Origin: Mytilus edulis | Taxonomy: Eukaryota > Mollusca > Bivalvia > Mytilida > Mytilidae | Length of the DNA: 64,000 bases | NCBI RefSeq assembly: GCF_963676685.1 | Contig: NC_092347.1 | Coordinates: 86,182,592 to 86,246,591 of the forward strand | Direction: 5' to 3' | Shown here: piece after piece, positions 1-12,424 of the stretch | How the letters are laid out: every line of letters starts with the position of its first letter | Position numbering within the stretch: the stretch's first letter is position 1 | The notes under the pieces: generated by a model | What the model was told of the DNA's origin: nothing | Database searches by the model: none | Seen by the model: only the letters and a program-made list of their open reading frames with translations | Program-made: the position numbers and the translations under genes

Positions 1-80
1 ATTGTGTACATAACTTTTATATCGTGATGATACCTGTTCTCATTATAAACGTTCAATATGTAATGTCGATATCGACTACG

Positions 81-290
81 TTTGATAAAATCTCTTGAAA
101 GACAAATCTGATCGTTTTAAGTTATCTCTTTTTAACGCATTACACCTATTAGTTCATATACTTTAAAAATGAGTTTTCAAACATTTGACAAAATCTCTTG
201 CAAGACAAATCTGATCGTTTTAAGTTATCTCTTTTAAACGCATTACACCTATTAGTTCATATACTTTAAAAATGGGTTTTCAAACATTTG
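81..290 (+). repeat. 103-bp tandem duplication
   Basis: Two units (starting at 81 and 184) share CAAATCTGATCGTTTTAAGT and CGCATTACACCTATTAGTTC with only a few differences. Confidence 0.9.
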
Positions 291-292
291 CT

Positions 293-599
293 TCAGAGCG
301 TTTCTGAGTCATGATTAATTTCTTAACAAGGCCACTCGAACAGCTTTATAAGTAAGATTTCGAAACATGTATTCAAAATGTATACACAAAAAGAGAGTAA
401 ATTCATTAAAACATCTGTTACATTGAATACCCGTGGGTTTTTTTTTATATTTAGATTTGCAATCAGTAAAGTTGGAAAAGATCTTTTAGATTCTCCGAAT
501 TTACAGAATTCTGTAACAGATGTTTTTTACTTCTTCACGACGATGATAATGTTTTAAAAATAGGTAAGGAATAAAACCTTGAATTAGTTTTTGAAAATG
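293..599. other. Gene-free stretch
   Basis: AT-rich single-copy-looking DNA; I see no exon, RNA gene or clear repeat. Confidence 0.5.
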
Positions 600-865
600 G
601 AATTGTTCTGAACCTGGTAGAGTTTATAGTTTATCCCAAATTCATGTATTTGGTTTTGATGTTATATTTGTTATTCTCGTGGGATTTTGTCTGATGCTTG
701 GTCCGTTTCTGTGTGTGTTACATTTTAGTGTTGTGTCGTTGTTCTCCTCTTATATTTAATGCGTTTCCCTCGGTTTTAGTTTGTTACCCCGATTTTGTTT
801 TTTGTCCATGGATTTATGAGTTTTGAACAGCGGTATACTACTGTTGCCTTTATTTATAGAATTTG
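600..865 (-). repeat. Dispersed repeat family D
   Basis: GTTGTGTCGTTGTTCTCCTC, ATGCGTTTCCCTCGGTTTTA and AACAGCGGTATACTACTGTT form the reverse complement of the copy at 39885..40140. Confidence 0.75.
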
Positions 866-1029
866 GGAAAAAATATGTCATAAAAATTCTATCTTTAAAG
901 CCTTATATTTGGCTGAAAATATGCATGAATGATAGAAAAAAGTGAAATATAACACATTTTTGTTTTTATCTTCATAAACATGCATTTTATATGAAATCAA
1001 TACAAAAATGTCTGTAACAGGTGTTAATC

Positions 1030-1170
1030 TGAATCAATAATATCAAACTATAGATAATACTAAGAATGATATATATTTTTTTATGAAATAGGATTGTTTT
1101 GTATATACGTGTCATTCACATGATCATTGTTGATGTATAGAATAGTTCACTTACAGTTTAGAAATTATAG
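1030..1170 (+). repeat. Dispersed direct duplicate, copy 1
   Basis: About 125 bp including TATGAAATAGGATTGT, ATACGTGTCATT and TTGTTGATGT is repeated at 3245..3365, with an extra ~10 bp here. Confidence 0.7.
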
Positions 1171-1734
1171 GTACATTTTTTATCCGCTGTTATATATTAG
1201 ATTCGTTGATTTGACCCAAAAAATGTAACTATTTAGTTAGACTACAGATATTTAATATGCTTCGTCCTGTCCTCGTCTTGCTGATATTGGTCTCATTTTT
1301 TTGTAACATTCTAAACTAGATTTTATTTTACTTACTAAAAGGGTCTTAAAACTTTATGAGCGATGACTGTTAAGAATCATATAGATACAAATAATCTGTG
1401 TTAAATGCACTTTAAAAATAAACCAAAATGAAGAATGAATGATATGATATTAACTTGTACATATTGTTGCCTCCTGATAATTATTAAGCTTGCTCAAGTG
1501 ACGTTTTTTACGCAGGTTTGACATTAGTTGTAAACAGAACTTCTGTCATTTTCTTCACTGCCAAGGAAAACATGTTAAAAGTCCTTTGCCAAAGACGCAG
1601 CCATATGGTTGTGATCTTCCATAAATATTAGGAACCAAAAGATCTCTGTATTAAAGACGAGAATCGCACAACTCATATATAAATATGTATCTATTAGTGG
1701 CTTGTTATAGTCTCAACTTTAAAGGAATTTAGTG

Positions 1735-1935
1735 TGTTAGGTTTGAGACATCAGATGGGTTTTTTCAAAGTTTTTGGTGGGGTTCGTGTTGCTAGGTCTT
1801 TAGTTGTCTATGTTGTGTGTTGTGTACTATTATTTGTCTGTTTGTCTTTTTTCTTTGTTAGCCATATCATTCCAGTTTATTTTCGATCTATGAGTTTGAC
1901 TGTCCCTCTGGTATCTTTCGCCACTCTTTTTTTCA
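1735..1935 (+). repeat. Dispersed repeat family C
   Basis: TTTTTGGTGGGGTTCGTGTT, TTTGTCTGTTTGTC and GAGTTTGACTGTCCCTCTGG are shared with copies at 9770, 23680, 34385, 35755 and 43940. The 112-codon frame here is repeat-derived, not a gene. Confidence 0.78.
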
Positions 1936-2539
1936 AAGGAAGTTTAGTCATTACATTGTTTCTTAGATTTTCTTATCCTTTTTTTTTTTTTGGAAGATCA
2001 AGGAGAAAAGGCAGAAAATATATTGAAGATATTAATTTCATGTTTTCAATTTTAACACTGTTACATTCATAATATCGTTGGTTTATGAATATTCAGTATA
2101 TCAAATGCTTTATAATTATGTTTGAAAAATATGCATAATTCATTGTATTTCATGTACTTCATATTGGATAAATGAAATGAAGACAACCAGATGGTACATG
2201 GTTACCTGAACAGAATAAACAATTTATACTTAAAGAAGTTTGCTTAATATTTTTACATGTACAAAGTGAAACATGTTTTCGGATTGTGGTAAAATGAGAA
2301 CTGAAATCAAAACGCAATGAACGAAAAATAACATATCATAACAAATCTAACAGAAATAACAAAACGAAACGAAACAAGATGAATGACTAAATAAAACAAA
2401 CATTATGAGTCAATTCGGTTAACATGTAATATTACAATTTATGTTTTCGAGACTAGATTAAATAAAAGCACCAGTCAGATAAGTATGTGGAGAGGTAATG
2501 TGATAATAGAAAGGGGTGATCATGTCAACTAACACGAGC

Positions 2540-2570
2540 AAAATGGGGGAGGTGGGGGTTTGGGTGGTCA
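2540..2570 (+). other. G-rich tract with G-quadruplex potential
   Basis: Runs GGGGGAGGTGGGGGTTTGGG then TGG stand out in an AT-rich setting. Several G-runs are within loop distance of each other. Confidence 0.4.
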
Positions 2571-3244
2571 GGATCATTTTTCATCCCCAAAGTGACTCAA
2601 CTATGATATTATAAGAGTTTCATTTTTCCACATAACCCGGCTGGATTTGTTTGTCTTTCTGAACTCAAAATCATATGCATCAATATGTTTTTATTTACAT
2701 TTCCTTAGTACATATATTTATTTTGCATTATTAATAATTAGTAATTTCAAAATATCAAACCTCTGACACCTTAAAAAGTCTACCAAGGAAGCAATGAAAA
2801 ATTGTGCATTTTGGAATATCTGAGGTGGATTAATATGTTCTCAAAGGATCAACAGTTCTTTATCCATTAGTGACTACCATCGTGTTTCTCTTGCTTTAAA
2901 CTTTCCGGTAATAAATCATTAATCTGTATTTTAAGGCATTATGAAGTAGACGATTGGAAGATGTGACTTTTCTAACCAAAATTTAGACACAATCGAATTT
3001 TTAAATCAATCTTCGCTACAATTTTTTTTCTCAGTATCCTTGAAAATGAGCAAATGCGAAAGATCGATATAAAACACGATTCTTTAGATGTAAACTAAAA
3101 CAGCATGGATATAGAAAACAATTAAATCTTACAAAAATATGACAAAAAACATAGAGCTAAAACAATTCCTTTTGTTGGGGTTTCTCATTTAAGAACAACC
3201 CCTTATTTGCAAATCGGTAATTGACTAAATGTTAAATTTACACT

Positions 3245-3365
3245 TATAATATCAAACTACAGATATTTCTAAGAATAATACGTATCTTTTATGAAATAGG
3301 ATTGTCATATATATACGTGTCATTGTTGATGTGTAAAATAGTCCACTAACAGTTTAAAAATTATG
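3245..3365 (+). repeat. Dispersed direct duplicate, copy 2
   Basis: Partner of 1030..1170 (ATAATATCAAACTACAGATA, TTTATGAAATAGGATTGTCA). Confidence 0.7.
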
Positions 3366-4659
3366 TGTTTTTTTTCGATAGCTCAATCAATTATGTCAAT
3401 ATAACGGAATTATAAACAATTGTATATAAATGGGAGGTTCAGCTAGCTCTAAAACAATGTTTAACCTACTTTTCTTCGGAAAATGCCTGTACCTAGTTAG
3501 GAATATGGCAGTTGTTTTTCACTTATTCCTTTGTTTGATGGCTTTTAATTTTGGCAGTTTTAAGGACTCTTTGAATTTGACTTGTAGATCGGTATGTTTG
3601 CTATATTTTTTAACAGTTGTTTTAATTTGTTTTGAAAATATGTACTTTTAATGTACTTTTTGTAACAGATGATAAATCTAATTGATTGTCTCCCTTTGGC
3701 TACACATTGATTATCATAGATTATATCAAACTTTTGATGATGACATGTATAATATGAAATAAGTGATTTTTTTCACAGCCTTAGTATAATTCAACAAATT
3801 GTCGCTACAAAGAGAACTAACTCATCATGGAATATCTGTGTTGACTTTGGGGTGTAATGATAAAATCTGACATACGTGTGATATAAGTAACATGAAAATG
3901 CTGAAACTCATAACTTGTGTTTTGTATTTTAAAGGAAAAAAATAATAGACGTAAAAGACACTGTGAAAAATAAATATTGACTTAAAACATCTTTTGTCCC
4001 AGATTTAAATATGACTGAATCTAGAAGAGTCGTTCTATAGGTTAAGTTAAGATATTATTTAAGATTAGAATACATCATCCCATATAATTATACTCATTCG
4101 GTTGACAATTACCTGACAAAGAAAATGGGATGAACACATTTCCCGTTAACGGCGAGACTACGTTGATAGATGACTTAAATGTTAAGATTAACACTCCTAC
4201 ATAAACCATCAACACTCAAATGTTCATCGTTTATCGCATGATAGTCTAGCTCTTATAATTGATGATGACTTATTTGTAGAAAGAACTAGTCAGGTCATAG
4301 TTTTTTAAAAACTGTTATGAAATATCGCTTCTTGAAAAATTTATACGATTTTTGAAGTTTGAACCAAGCGCTCAAGTCTCAGGAACAGTGACCTATAGAA
4401 CTGAGATTCCCTTCATTTGGACTCTGTTGGTTGATTGTCCCGAGACATGATCATTAACAATCATACCACATCTGTACAAGACAGATCTCTAATTATTAGA
4501 AAAAAAGTTTATGTTCGTGTATTGTTTACTGAACACCCAAGAGGATAGCAGAGAATTTTTATAAAAGCAAGGAGATGTAGTATAATGGTAAACTATCCAC
4601 CGGAGTTCAAAAGAAGTGGATAACGGCAGGTCACCATACAGCCAGTCCAGTGACAAAAA

Positions 4660-4980
4660 TTGCTGTGAGTTTGTTTTTTCTACATTGGCTAGAGGTATTG
4701 AGGAGGGTTGAAATCTCAAAACATGTTTAACACCGCCGCATTTTTGCGCCTGTCCCAATTCAGGAGCCTCTGGTCTTTGTTAGTCTTGTATGAGTTTTAA
4801 TTTTCTTTTCTTTTATATATTTCGGAGTTTAGTAGGACGTCCATTATCACTGAACTAGTACATATTTTTGTTAAGGGACCAGCTGAAACATCATCTGGGG
4901 GATGGATTTTCCCGCTCTTTGGTCGGGTTGTTGTTTCTTTGACACATTCCCCATTTCCATTCTCAATTTTATTCAACAAT
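4660..4980 (+). repeat. Dispersed repeat family B
   Basis: Carries CAATTCAGGAGCCTCTGGTC, GACGTCCATTATCACTGAAC, GGTCGGGTTGTTGTTTCTTT and the end CATTCCCCATTTCCATTCTC. Open frames here are repeat artefacts. Confidence 0.8.
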
Positions 4981-5469
4981 GAGTAAAACACGAACCGTAT
5001 AGTCGGCTATAAGAGGTCCCGACATGTAAAATAGGAAACTATTCATTCGAGGTAACTAAAAAGTAATTATAGTATATGAAGGAACTATACTATGACTTTG
5101 GCAGCTTCTCCGTTCCCCTATATAAGAAGACTGGTTGCTACTCCGGAAAGTTATGATACGACTTTGGTCGAATCTTTGAATGTTTATAATGACTTCCGTC
5201 GCTTATCTTGACGCCTATAATATGACTTAGGTCGTTTCTCCAGACGCCTATAACACATATTTTCAAAACAATATCCCTTTCAAAATAGGCGAATATAAAC
5301 ATTAAATACAGTATTTAATTGGTCAAGAAAATTCCAAACCCATTTATGTTTACGAAATGAAACTGTTGCCAAATCAAATGTTTGAAAGTAAGAAGAACTA
5401 TTTTAAATACAGATATGTTTTACTAAAACCACGGGTGTTAATGTCCATGGATTTACAACGTTTTGTCTG

Positions 5470-7668
5470 TTATTTAATGCCCATGTTGTTGAGCTCTCTC
5501 GACATCTGACAAATAGCACATGGTTCACAAAATGACATCACAAGACAGTCATTGCATATTGAACCCTGAAAAAAATCAGAAATTGCTCAACATTTTTATT
5601 AGTTAGAACTTTGTTACATTTTAAATACCCCAATTACATTATAACGGTGTCAATTTTACTACAACAGATGCGCATTTCGAAAGTTAATGTTTCCTCAATG
5701 AGGCCAAAATAATTGAATATTAAAAACCACAAATTCCTTGCATGCCTCATACTATTAGTTTATTTATGGGTTCTTTTCTCTAACTAAAACCAGGCTATCA
5801 CCATATTGCAAATGTCACACATTAATACATATGTATAAAATATGCTTTACCAATAGTTATTTTTATCATTAGTTATTTCGTAGAAAAAAATAATGAATTA
5901 TTTCATTTATTATAAATATAAAGTAAATGTATTGTGTGCTCGTTTGTCTTCGCTTCAATAATATTCTCTCTTTTCCATTTTATGAATTCGGTACATTTTA
6001 CCAGTGTATAAACGTTAGAAGAACCTGTTCATGATTATTTCTTCCTACAAACCTTTATATTTTGTAAAACATCATCTTCGATCACTTTTTAATTTTTTCA
6101 TTTTTTTTATTTCAGTATATGTGTTTTCGAATAATGTTTTGTATGCTTTCCTAATTGGCCTTGGTATTGATCACTTCTCCGACACAAGTTTGTAATGATG
6201 ACAAATAAAACCACTGAATTTTAACACTTGACTTATATCGCCAAAATCAACCACGGAAGCTGTCTAAAGTAAATGTACTTGTACGTATATACCTTTTCCT
6301 ATTGCGCAATGCAAATATGTGATATTTGTTATTTCCGATACGCTTGTTGTTGATTAAAAAATTTGGCGTCGATGGGAGATTTTTTTTTATTAACCTCAGA
6401 TTGAAATATTGTCGTTTTCTTTTAGACCTAGCTTTATTAAACGTTTGCAAGTGCTTCTAGTTCGTTACATTTTGCCTTTTGTTATTTTGTTTTTTTGCAA
6501 GTACCAAAATGATGAGACAAATCCTTTCACTCTGCCACAATCTTTATGTGCCTGTTTAAAACAATGAATCTGTAATTTAGTATTTTTCGTTGGTTGATGT
6601 CTATTCTATTTGTTTGCCGTCGAGTGTAATAATCAGATTGCTAGTTTTCTCTTCTCAATTGATTCACATTTTGTCATATACAAGTATACCTGTGTCTTTT
6701 ATAGTTTATTATAGTACGGGGTTTGTTAACTGTTGAATGCCCGTATGGTGACGTGTAATTTTTCACATCTTTGTTCTTTGTTTGGTCTTGTTGGCAATAA
6801 TATAATATCATCTCATTTTACATTGGTATGTTGTAATGGAATGTAATGCCCTTGAGATGTCTTTGAGATACTTTGTTGTATACGCCATATATCCTTTTAC
6901 CCGAAAAGAATATGCTGTGGATTTATTGATATTCGTTCGATACCAATTTTCGTGAATTTCGTAGGTACAGCAGAACCAAGAATTCAAATATTCAACGAAA
7001 TACAAGTTTTTCTAAGGAATTGTTTGTCAGTTAAATACCCACATATATGCATTTTTTCCTCAAACAACGAAAATTGGTACCCACGAAAATAAATGAATTA
7101 TCAGTACTACATGACAAAATGGAGATAGCCTTATAAAAAATATTAATCGAAATCCTACCTGGATACCTCCAAGCGTTCTGAGCCTTGTTCTCATTGTAAT
7201 AGTAGAACCAGGAACAACATATGGCATACAGGCACCATCGCCGAGTCTTACAGCAATATTGCACACCATACATGGGAGACATAAGTAAGATATCACACCT
7301 TCAAAAAAATTTAAGAGGAATAATGAAATTGTCAAGAACCAATTCAAAAACTCTCGGATTAAAAAAATTTGATGATCACAGTTCCGTTTAATAAATTAAC
7401 ACAATGTAATAATGTCAAAACTTTAAGAATTGAAAATTTAGATAACATTCAGACACTAGTATATAATTGATAAATCTTGAAAATTTCTGATGTTCTAAGT
7501 GTAATAGGTACTTTGTTCCCAATGATTTTACTAAAGAAGATACTGACATGTCTTGCAGTCAGAAAAACAGTCAAACAGTCCAGTAGTCCAGTTACGATGA
7601 CCTTGAACAGGTGACACTAACAGCGTTCCCTCAATTGGTTGTGGTTGGGCTGTAACTGGTTCTGCCAT
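5470..7668 (-). CDS. PLAC8-like: PLAC8/cornifelin-family cysteine-rich protein, copy 1 (3 coding exons)
   Basis: Coding exons on the minus strand are 7668..7548, 7298..7159 and 5565..5470 (121, 140 and 96 nt). All joins are in phase with GT-AG introns (donors GTCAGT and GTAGGA; acceptors TTGAAG and TTTCAG). The product is 118 residues. A short polar N-terminus rich in Pro and Gln is followed by a Cys-rich core: CLPCMVC near residues 47-53, then CNDCL near 91-95 and FCEPCAICQMSREL near 99-112. That C-terminal pattern is the PLAC8 signature. PLAC8 family proteins are small, usually 100-150 residues, membrane-associated or cytosolic; vertebrate members include PLAC8 and cornifelin, and plant members act in cell-number control and metal handling. 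The role in molluscs is not established. The start ATG sits directly behind an AG acceptor-like site, so a non-coding 5' exon probably lies upstream. A paralogue with identical exon structure is at 29463..32991. Confidence 0.88.
5570..7150. other. Intron of PLAC8 copy 1
   Basis: Intron 5566..7158 between coding exons 2 and 3. It contains a short family-F end near 5665 and otherwise AT-rich DNA. Frames at 6247..7005 are not gene-like. Confidence 0.7.
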
Positions 7669-7699
7669 CTGCTAATTAGAAATTGAATACATAGCGATA

Positions 7700-8730
7700 C
7701 GTATTCTAAATAACTCTTGAGACACACATTATGTTGTCATGTTGCTGTCTCATTGAGGTAAACCATGATTGTAAAAAAGCATATTACAAAATCACAATAT
7801 ATTTTCAAATGTGCGCAAAGATAAAAAACGAATGTGGACTAATAAATTACATTTATCTTTGTTTAATGCATATTGAAAGTAGTTTGAGATAGTACGACCA
7901 AAATCAAATCATGAAATAGGTATAAAACAAGTAAATAATTCAACTTCCAGACGTGCAAATCACGAATTACACACTAACATATATAAGCTGTAAACACATG
8001 TAACTCAATATCAGTTGTACTCAATTAAAATGTTGTGCAATATACAGAGAATATCTATTTATTTAGCATTCATCATTTCCATTCTGTACTGATTGTTTTT
8101 GAAAAATGCCATTGAATGGATTTGAAATTATTAATGAAGATATAGTAATGATATATTATACTACCTTTTTGTCAATTTCCCCGAGATCAGATATATCCTA
8201 TGTTTTACTTGTATCATTTCATAAAACATAAAACTATCATTATTTATAATGTTGTTAAACGGATGAGGTGTAAAAGGGATAGTTTTGTTTTTCAATATGT
8301 AAATTCGTAAAATGTTACCCTGCTTAATAAGATCCTATAAGTAACTCTTTGAGAAAGTTGACTGATTATAGTGCATGCAAAAGATAGATAGAGAATAAAG
8401 ATACAATTTGAAACCTAAAAAAAAAACCCAAAACACAGATTACGTGACTCGGATTGTGCTTTCGTAATATATTTTTGTGCTTACGTCACATACATATATT
8501 GTATTACATCATTATTCTTCACAAAAAAATGCACCTGCCAACGTCGAAAATTATTGATTTCTCTTACATCTTTATCTTACTCAAAAATACAATTTTCACT
8601 ATATCTACACAGTTTAAAAGACAAACGTCTGATATCAAAACGTCTGATTATTTAAAGAAGAACTGACAGGTGCTGTTTATTTTGAGAGGCGGGGGATGTC
8701 TTCAACATAGAACGAAATACAATGTTACTT
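7700..8730. other. Upstream region of PLAC8 copy 1
   Basis: Should contain the promoter and a non-coding first exon of the minus-strand PLAC8 gene. I cannot place either; no CpG-rich block is visible. Confidence 0.4.
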
Positions 8731-8759
8731 CACCAGATGCGCATTTCGACAACTAATGT

Positions 8760-9320
8760 CTTTTCACTTTTCAGTGAGGTAATTGAACCAAACAAATTTC
8801 AAATTTCAAAATACAAACATTAAAGTGCTAACAAAACGAAAAGGGAACGAAAAGTATACCCAAAAATCAAAATCACTAAAACACTTAACTTGGAGAAAAA
8901 TTAAAAACGGAAAATCCCTTGTAAAATGGCAAAATCAAAAGGTCAAAAAAATCAAACGAATGGACAATAACTGTCATATTCCTGACTTAGTACAGCATTT
9001 TAAAATTCCGTTATATTGACAACGATGCGTGAACAAACCAAACAGACATAATAGGTAAAAATATCAAAAATAGGGTACAGCAGACAACATTGTGTTATTT
9101 TCTTAACCCCTTTAAAAACCAACAAATATGTAAGCAAAAGTTTATATGGCACAAGAACACAATGACGGGATGCATACTAGCAAAATAAGAAAGACAAGAA
9201 TACAAAATTTATCTTGGAACAATAACACACGGACGGGATGCTTAGGTACAGAGCCACGTCATATGTTAAAAAGAAACACAAAAAGGCATATCATTATAAA
9301 CAAAGTATATTAGCAAAAAA
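8760..9320 (+). repeat. Dispersed repeat family E
   Basis: TTTCAAAATACAAACATTAA, CGAATGGACAATAACTGTCA, TTCCTGACTTAGTACAGCAT and GACAACGATGCGTGAACAAA. Related to 32160..32640. The 78-codon frame at 8783 is within it and is not considered a gene. Confidence 0.72.
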
Positions 9321-9332
9321 TAAAAGACAATA

Positions 9333-9629
9333 ATGCAAATTTTATCAACTGTGAACTTTCCATTTCTATGTAACAACATACCAGCATTGCCTGCATACGG
9401 AGTATGTATCTCCCAATTGATATGTTATTCCCGTGCTTGTATTTCCTATCATGATTATGATTTCCTTGATAGAGGGTTGCTGCTCACAAGGAAACTATTA
9501 AACGAAGAGTTTCAAATGGTGAAGTTAAAATCATCCCTTCGTAAATGTTACGGACGCCATAACGAGTTGGTTGACCGTTATGGAATAACCGTTTCACAGA
9601 TGATATCGGACATGTTTCTTCTTTCGTAA
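9333..9629 (+). pseudogene. C-terminal fragment of a retroelement ORF
   Basis: A 98-codon frame includes STVNFPFLCNNIP, PAYGVCISQLICYSRACISY, DFLDRGLLLTRKLLNEEF and LRKCYGRHNELVDRYG, then a stop. The spaced pattern (VNFPFL, YGV-ISQL, R-C, DF--R, T-KLL, K-YGR) is the same as in the ORF at 37973..38476. I recognise it as the tail of a reverse-transcriptase ORF common in mollusc genomes, but the exact class is uncertain. The catalytic part is missing upstream. A copy of dispersed repeat C follows at about 9770. Confidence 0.6.
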
Positions 9630-9769
9630 CTACAATCCCCTTCCCTTTTCATGAATGTGACCTACCTAATTAGACTATTTACCGGATTTGTAATAACTTG
9701 AGCAACACGACTGTTAATACTGTTTACTCTATTTTTAGATGTAATAGGGGGTAATAATGTTATAGGGGC

Positions 9770-9990
9770 CACATGTGGAGCAGGATCTGCTTACCCTTCC
9801 GGAGCACCTGAGATCACCCTCAGTTTTTGGTGGGATTCGTGTTGCTCAGTCTTCCGTTTCTAGGTTGTTTCTTGAGGACTATTATTTGCCTGTTTGTCAT
9901 TTTCATTTTTAGCCATGACGTTGTCAATTTATTCGATTTTAAAAGAGTTTGACTGTTCCTCTGGTATCTTTCCCCCTCTTTTATCATAGA
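9770..9990 (+). repeat. Dispersed repeat family C
   Basis: CACATGTGGAGCAGGATCTG, TTTTTGGTGGGATTCGTGTT and GAGTTTGACTGTTCCTCTGG. It follows the retroelement ORF fragment at 9333..9629, so it may be part of the same element. Confidence 0.75.
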
Positions 9991-10084
9991 ACAATAACAC
10001 AATGATGAAATGTATAAGCACAGGGCCAATGCAATGGGTACCACAAAAAATAAACAGTAAAAGTAATATTCATAAAGACCAATG

Positions 10085-10160
10085 TTAATTTCTGTGTCAT
10101 TTTGGTCTCTTGTGGAGAGTTCTGTGTCTCATTGGCTATCATACCACATCTTCTTTTTTT
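10085..10160 (-). repeat. Dispersed repeat family A, short reverse fragment
   Basis: GTTAATTTCTGTGTCATTTT to GGCTATCATACCACATCTTC. Same 5' piece as at 55905. Confidence 0.72.
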
Positions 10161-10481
10161 TCTTTATAAATAAAAGAATGATATAACACGTTATTAACAA
10201 TTTCTTGGTACCTTCCAATGATCCTTTTTTTTTTTTAAAAGGACGAGAAATTTCCTTGACATACTTCTGGTGCATCTACCTTTGTCGCAGACACTGGTGT
10301 CGTTTAACAAAGTCTGAGTAGTTTCTGTATGCGTTTGAATATCGAATAAGTTGGAAAATGTATATCCCATATGCCGGTGGAGTTGGTATATTGCTACTAC
10401 GGGGGAGGAAATTTATAATTTCCAAATATAGATAGTCTCGTTTGTCAAAGATTATGGTCCTGATATGACCGTGTATGTTAA

Positions 10482-10530
10482 GGGGTGTTGCTAAACGGCG
10501 GAAACGGAAAACGGAACGGAAACGGAAAAA
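10482..10530 (+). repeat. GGTGTTGCTAAACGG motif with CGGAAA run
   Basis: GTGTTGCTAAACGGCGGAAA followed by CGGAAAACGGAACGG. An inverted partner is at 24890..24953 (GTTCCGTATTCCGTTTCCGC then GTTTAGCAACACCC). Confidence 0.6.
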
Positions 10531-10740
10531 AAAAAATAATTTTGACGGAATTTAAGGGGGTAACTGGAAAGAAATACGAGAAACAGTAACGAAATCACGC
10601 AACAATTATGTTGACATTAGAATAGGAGCAAGGTATCAAAGAAAAAAGCAAACAGTTTTGAAAATACATAACAGCTTTTAAAAAAAGCAAGAGGCTCTAA
10701 AGAGCACGTGCAGTTCATCTTGGTCTATATGCATATGCAT

Positions 10741-10912
10741 CAGGGGCGGATGCAGGAATTTTCGAAAGGGGGGGGTGCTAACCCAGGGCACCCAGGGCAA
10801 AAGGGGGGGGGGGGTGCAAAACATATGTCCCGATACAAATGCATTGATCGGCAAAAATAAAGGGGGGGTGCGCACCCCCGGAACCCCCCCCCCCCCCCTG
10901 GATCCGCCACTG
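10741..10912. mobile_element. CAGTGGCGGATCC-family MITE, copy 1
   Basis: Starts CAGGGGCGGATGCAGG, ends CTGGATCCGCCACTG and is flanked by the 5-bp duplication TGCAT on both sides. The interior has runs of G and C and a segment shared with the copies at 43535 and 24490 (there in opposite orientation). Confidence 0.85.
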
Positions 10913-11084
10913 TGCATCTTAAACAATGGGAACCGTCTTAAACATTATAGGCTTGAATAGTTCATGACAAAACTTTCTCTACCTTCTTTAGTTTTTACCA
11001 AAACCACTAGAGGGGAAAAAACTTAAAGTCGTCATTTATAAGGGCAATCATTGAATAATTTACTTTTAATGTGTACTTTTCAAG

Positions 11085-11331
11085 TCAGGAGTCTCTGGCC
11101 TTTGTTAGTCTAGTATGATTTTTTATTTTAGTTTCTTGTGTATAATTCGGAGATTAGTATGACGTCCATTATCACTGAACTAGTATGCATATTTGCTTAG
11201 GGGCCAGCTGAAGACCGCCTTCGGATGCGGGAGTTTCTCGCTACATTGAAGACCCATGGACTGTTGTCTGTTCTATGGTCGGGTTGTTGTCGCTTTGACA
11301 CATTCCCCATTTCCATTCTCAATTTTATTAC
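11085..11331 (+). repeat. Dispersed repeat family B
   Basis: Same landmarks as the copy at 4660, including TGACGTCCATTATCACTGAA, GGCCAGCTGAAGACCGCCTT and CATTCCCCATTTCCATTCTC. Confidence 0.8.
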
Positions 11332-12109
11332 TATAACAGAAATTTCGACTTGTATGTAGATCTTATAAGAAATTGCTAAAATCATCAAAAGCGAGTCTCC
11401 AATAACGAGTCGACTAACGATTTCGCCAGGCATTTTGACCTCCTTATGATCGTGTCTTGATGGTAATTTTTGCTACCTATTTTTGTTATATATATTTCAA
11501 TACAATAGGCGAAAATGGAAAGTGGTACATTCGTCATATAAAGGTGTAAGTAACACCACTAATTCGCCCCGGCATACCAGAAAGTAGTAAATATCTAACA
11601 CAAAATAGTTCCTACGCATGAGTGTAACTTTCAAATATGTAAAATATTTAGGTATTGTTGGTATAAATATCAAATAAAAATTCAATGACTGGTGATCATT
11701 GTAGAACACTTTTTGACTTATAATTTTGAATATTAAAAAAAAAACTGCAACAAATTTTATGAAGAGGGTACATTTTGCCTGTTTGTCAGATCTGATTAAC
11801 TGTTTTGGTACATTCTTCCAACTTCCAAAAACCAGTTCTTTCTTCTATGTCATTAAAGGTATGTTGATTTTTTCAGTTGAAGACACCATGAAGTGTTGCT
11901 TTGACATTCAATGATTGTCACTTTATTTGAACGTAAAACAAAAGGGTTGTGTCTGCTTGAAATTGAGGAATTTAAAAAAGAAAGCAACGGGGAGATGAAT
12001 TAGTGGTTTACTTTAAGCTTTCTAAAGGCGATGGCTCATTTAAGAAATCACTTGATCTTATTGACGTGAATGACATTAGGTAGAGCTCAACCTTCTATAC
12101 AAGTTTTTC

Positions 12110-12400
12110 ACAAGAAAGCACTTGCATTGTATTCCTATGTTTGACTTTAGCCATGCCTGCTATCTTGGCTGGATGGAACCTGGTTATCCATGACACTTTT
12201 GAAACTAGATACACCAATGATAAATGTTGCAAAATTTAACCAAAACTGTCGAACGACTTCCTAAAATACATGAGTTCGGTAACAATTGACCCAGTAGTTT
12301 CAGAGAAGATATTTGGAAAAGTTAAAAAAAAAAACAAAAAAAAAAAACAAACGAAAACGGACGACAGACGCCAAATGAAGAGAAAAGTCCGCTAAGTATA
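12110..12400 (+). repeat. Dispersed repeat family I with A-rich tail
   Basis: CATGACACTTTTGAAACTAG, TTGACCCAGTAGTTTCAGAG and ACGGACGACAGACGCCAAAT are landmarks of a common mussel repeat. An A/C-rich run interrupts it near 12325..12350 and an AAAT microsatellite follows at 12402..12424. Confidence 0.6.
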
Positions 12401-12401
12401 A

Positions 12402-12424
12402 ATAAATAAATAAATAAATAAATT
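12402..12424 (+). repeat. AAAT microsatellite
   Basis: Five to six AAAT units, continuing into imperfect AT-rich copies to about 12450. Confidence 0.85.

Larger units (their letters stand above)
1940..4655. other. Gene-free stretch
   Basis: AT-rich DNA with one dispersed duplicate (3245..3365) and a G-rich tract (2540..2570). The short plus-strand frame at 3430..3651 lacks splice sites or family resemblance. Confidence 0.5.

Noticed and set aside
1734..2072. 112-codon plus-strand frame with hydrophobic runs
   Set aside because: Lies in dispersed repeat family C, uses a non-ATG start and matches the same translation in other repeat copies.
4567..4640. tRNA-like A box (TAGTATAATGG)
   Set aside because: No matching B box or cloverleaf downstream.
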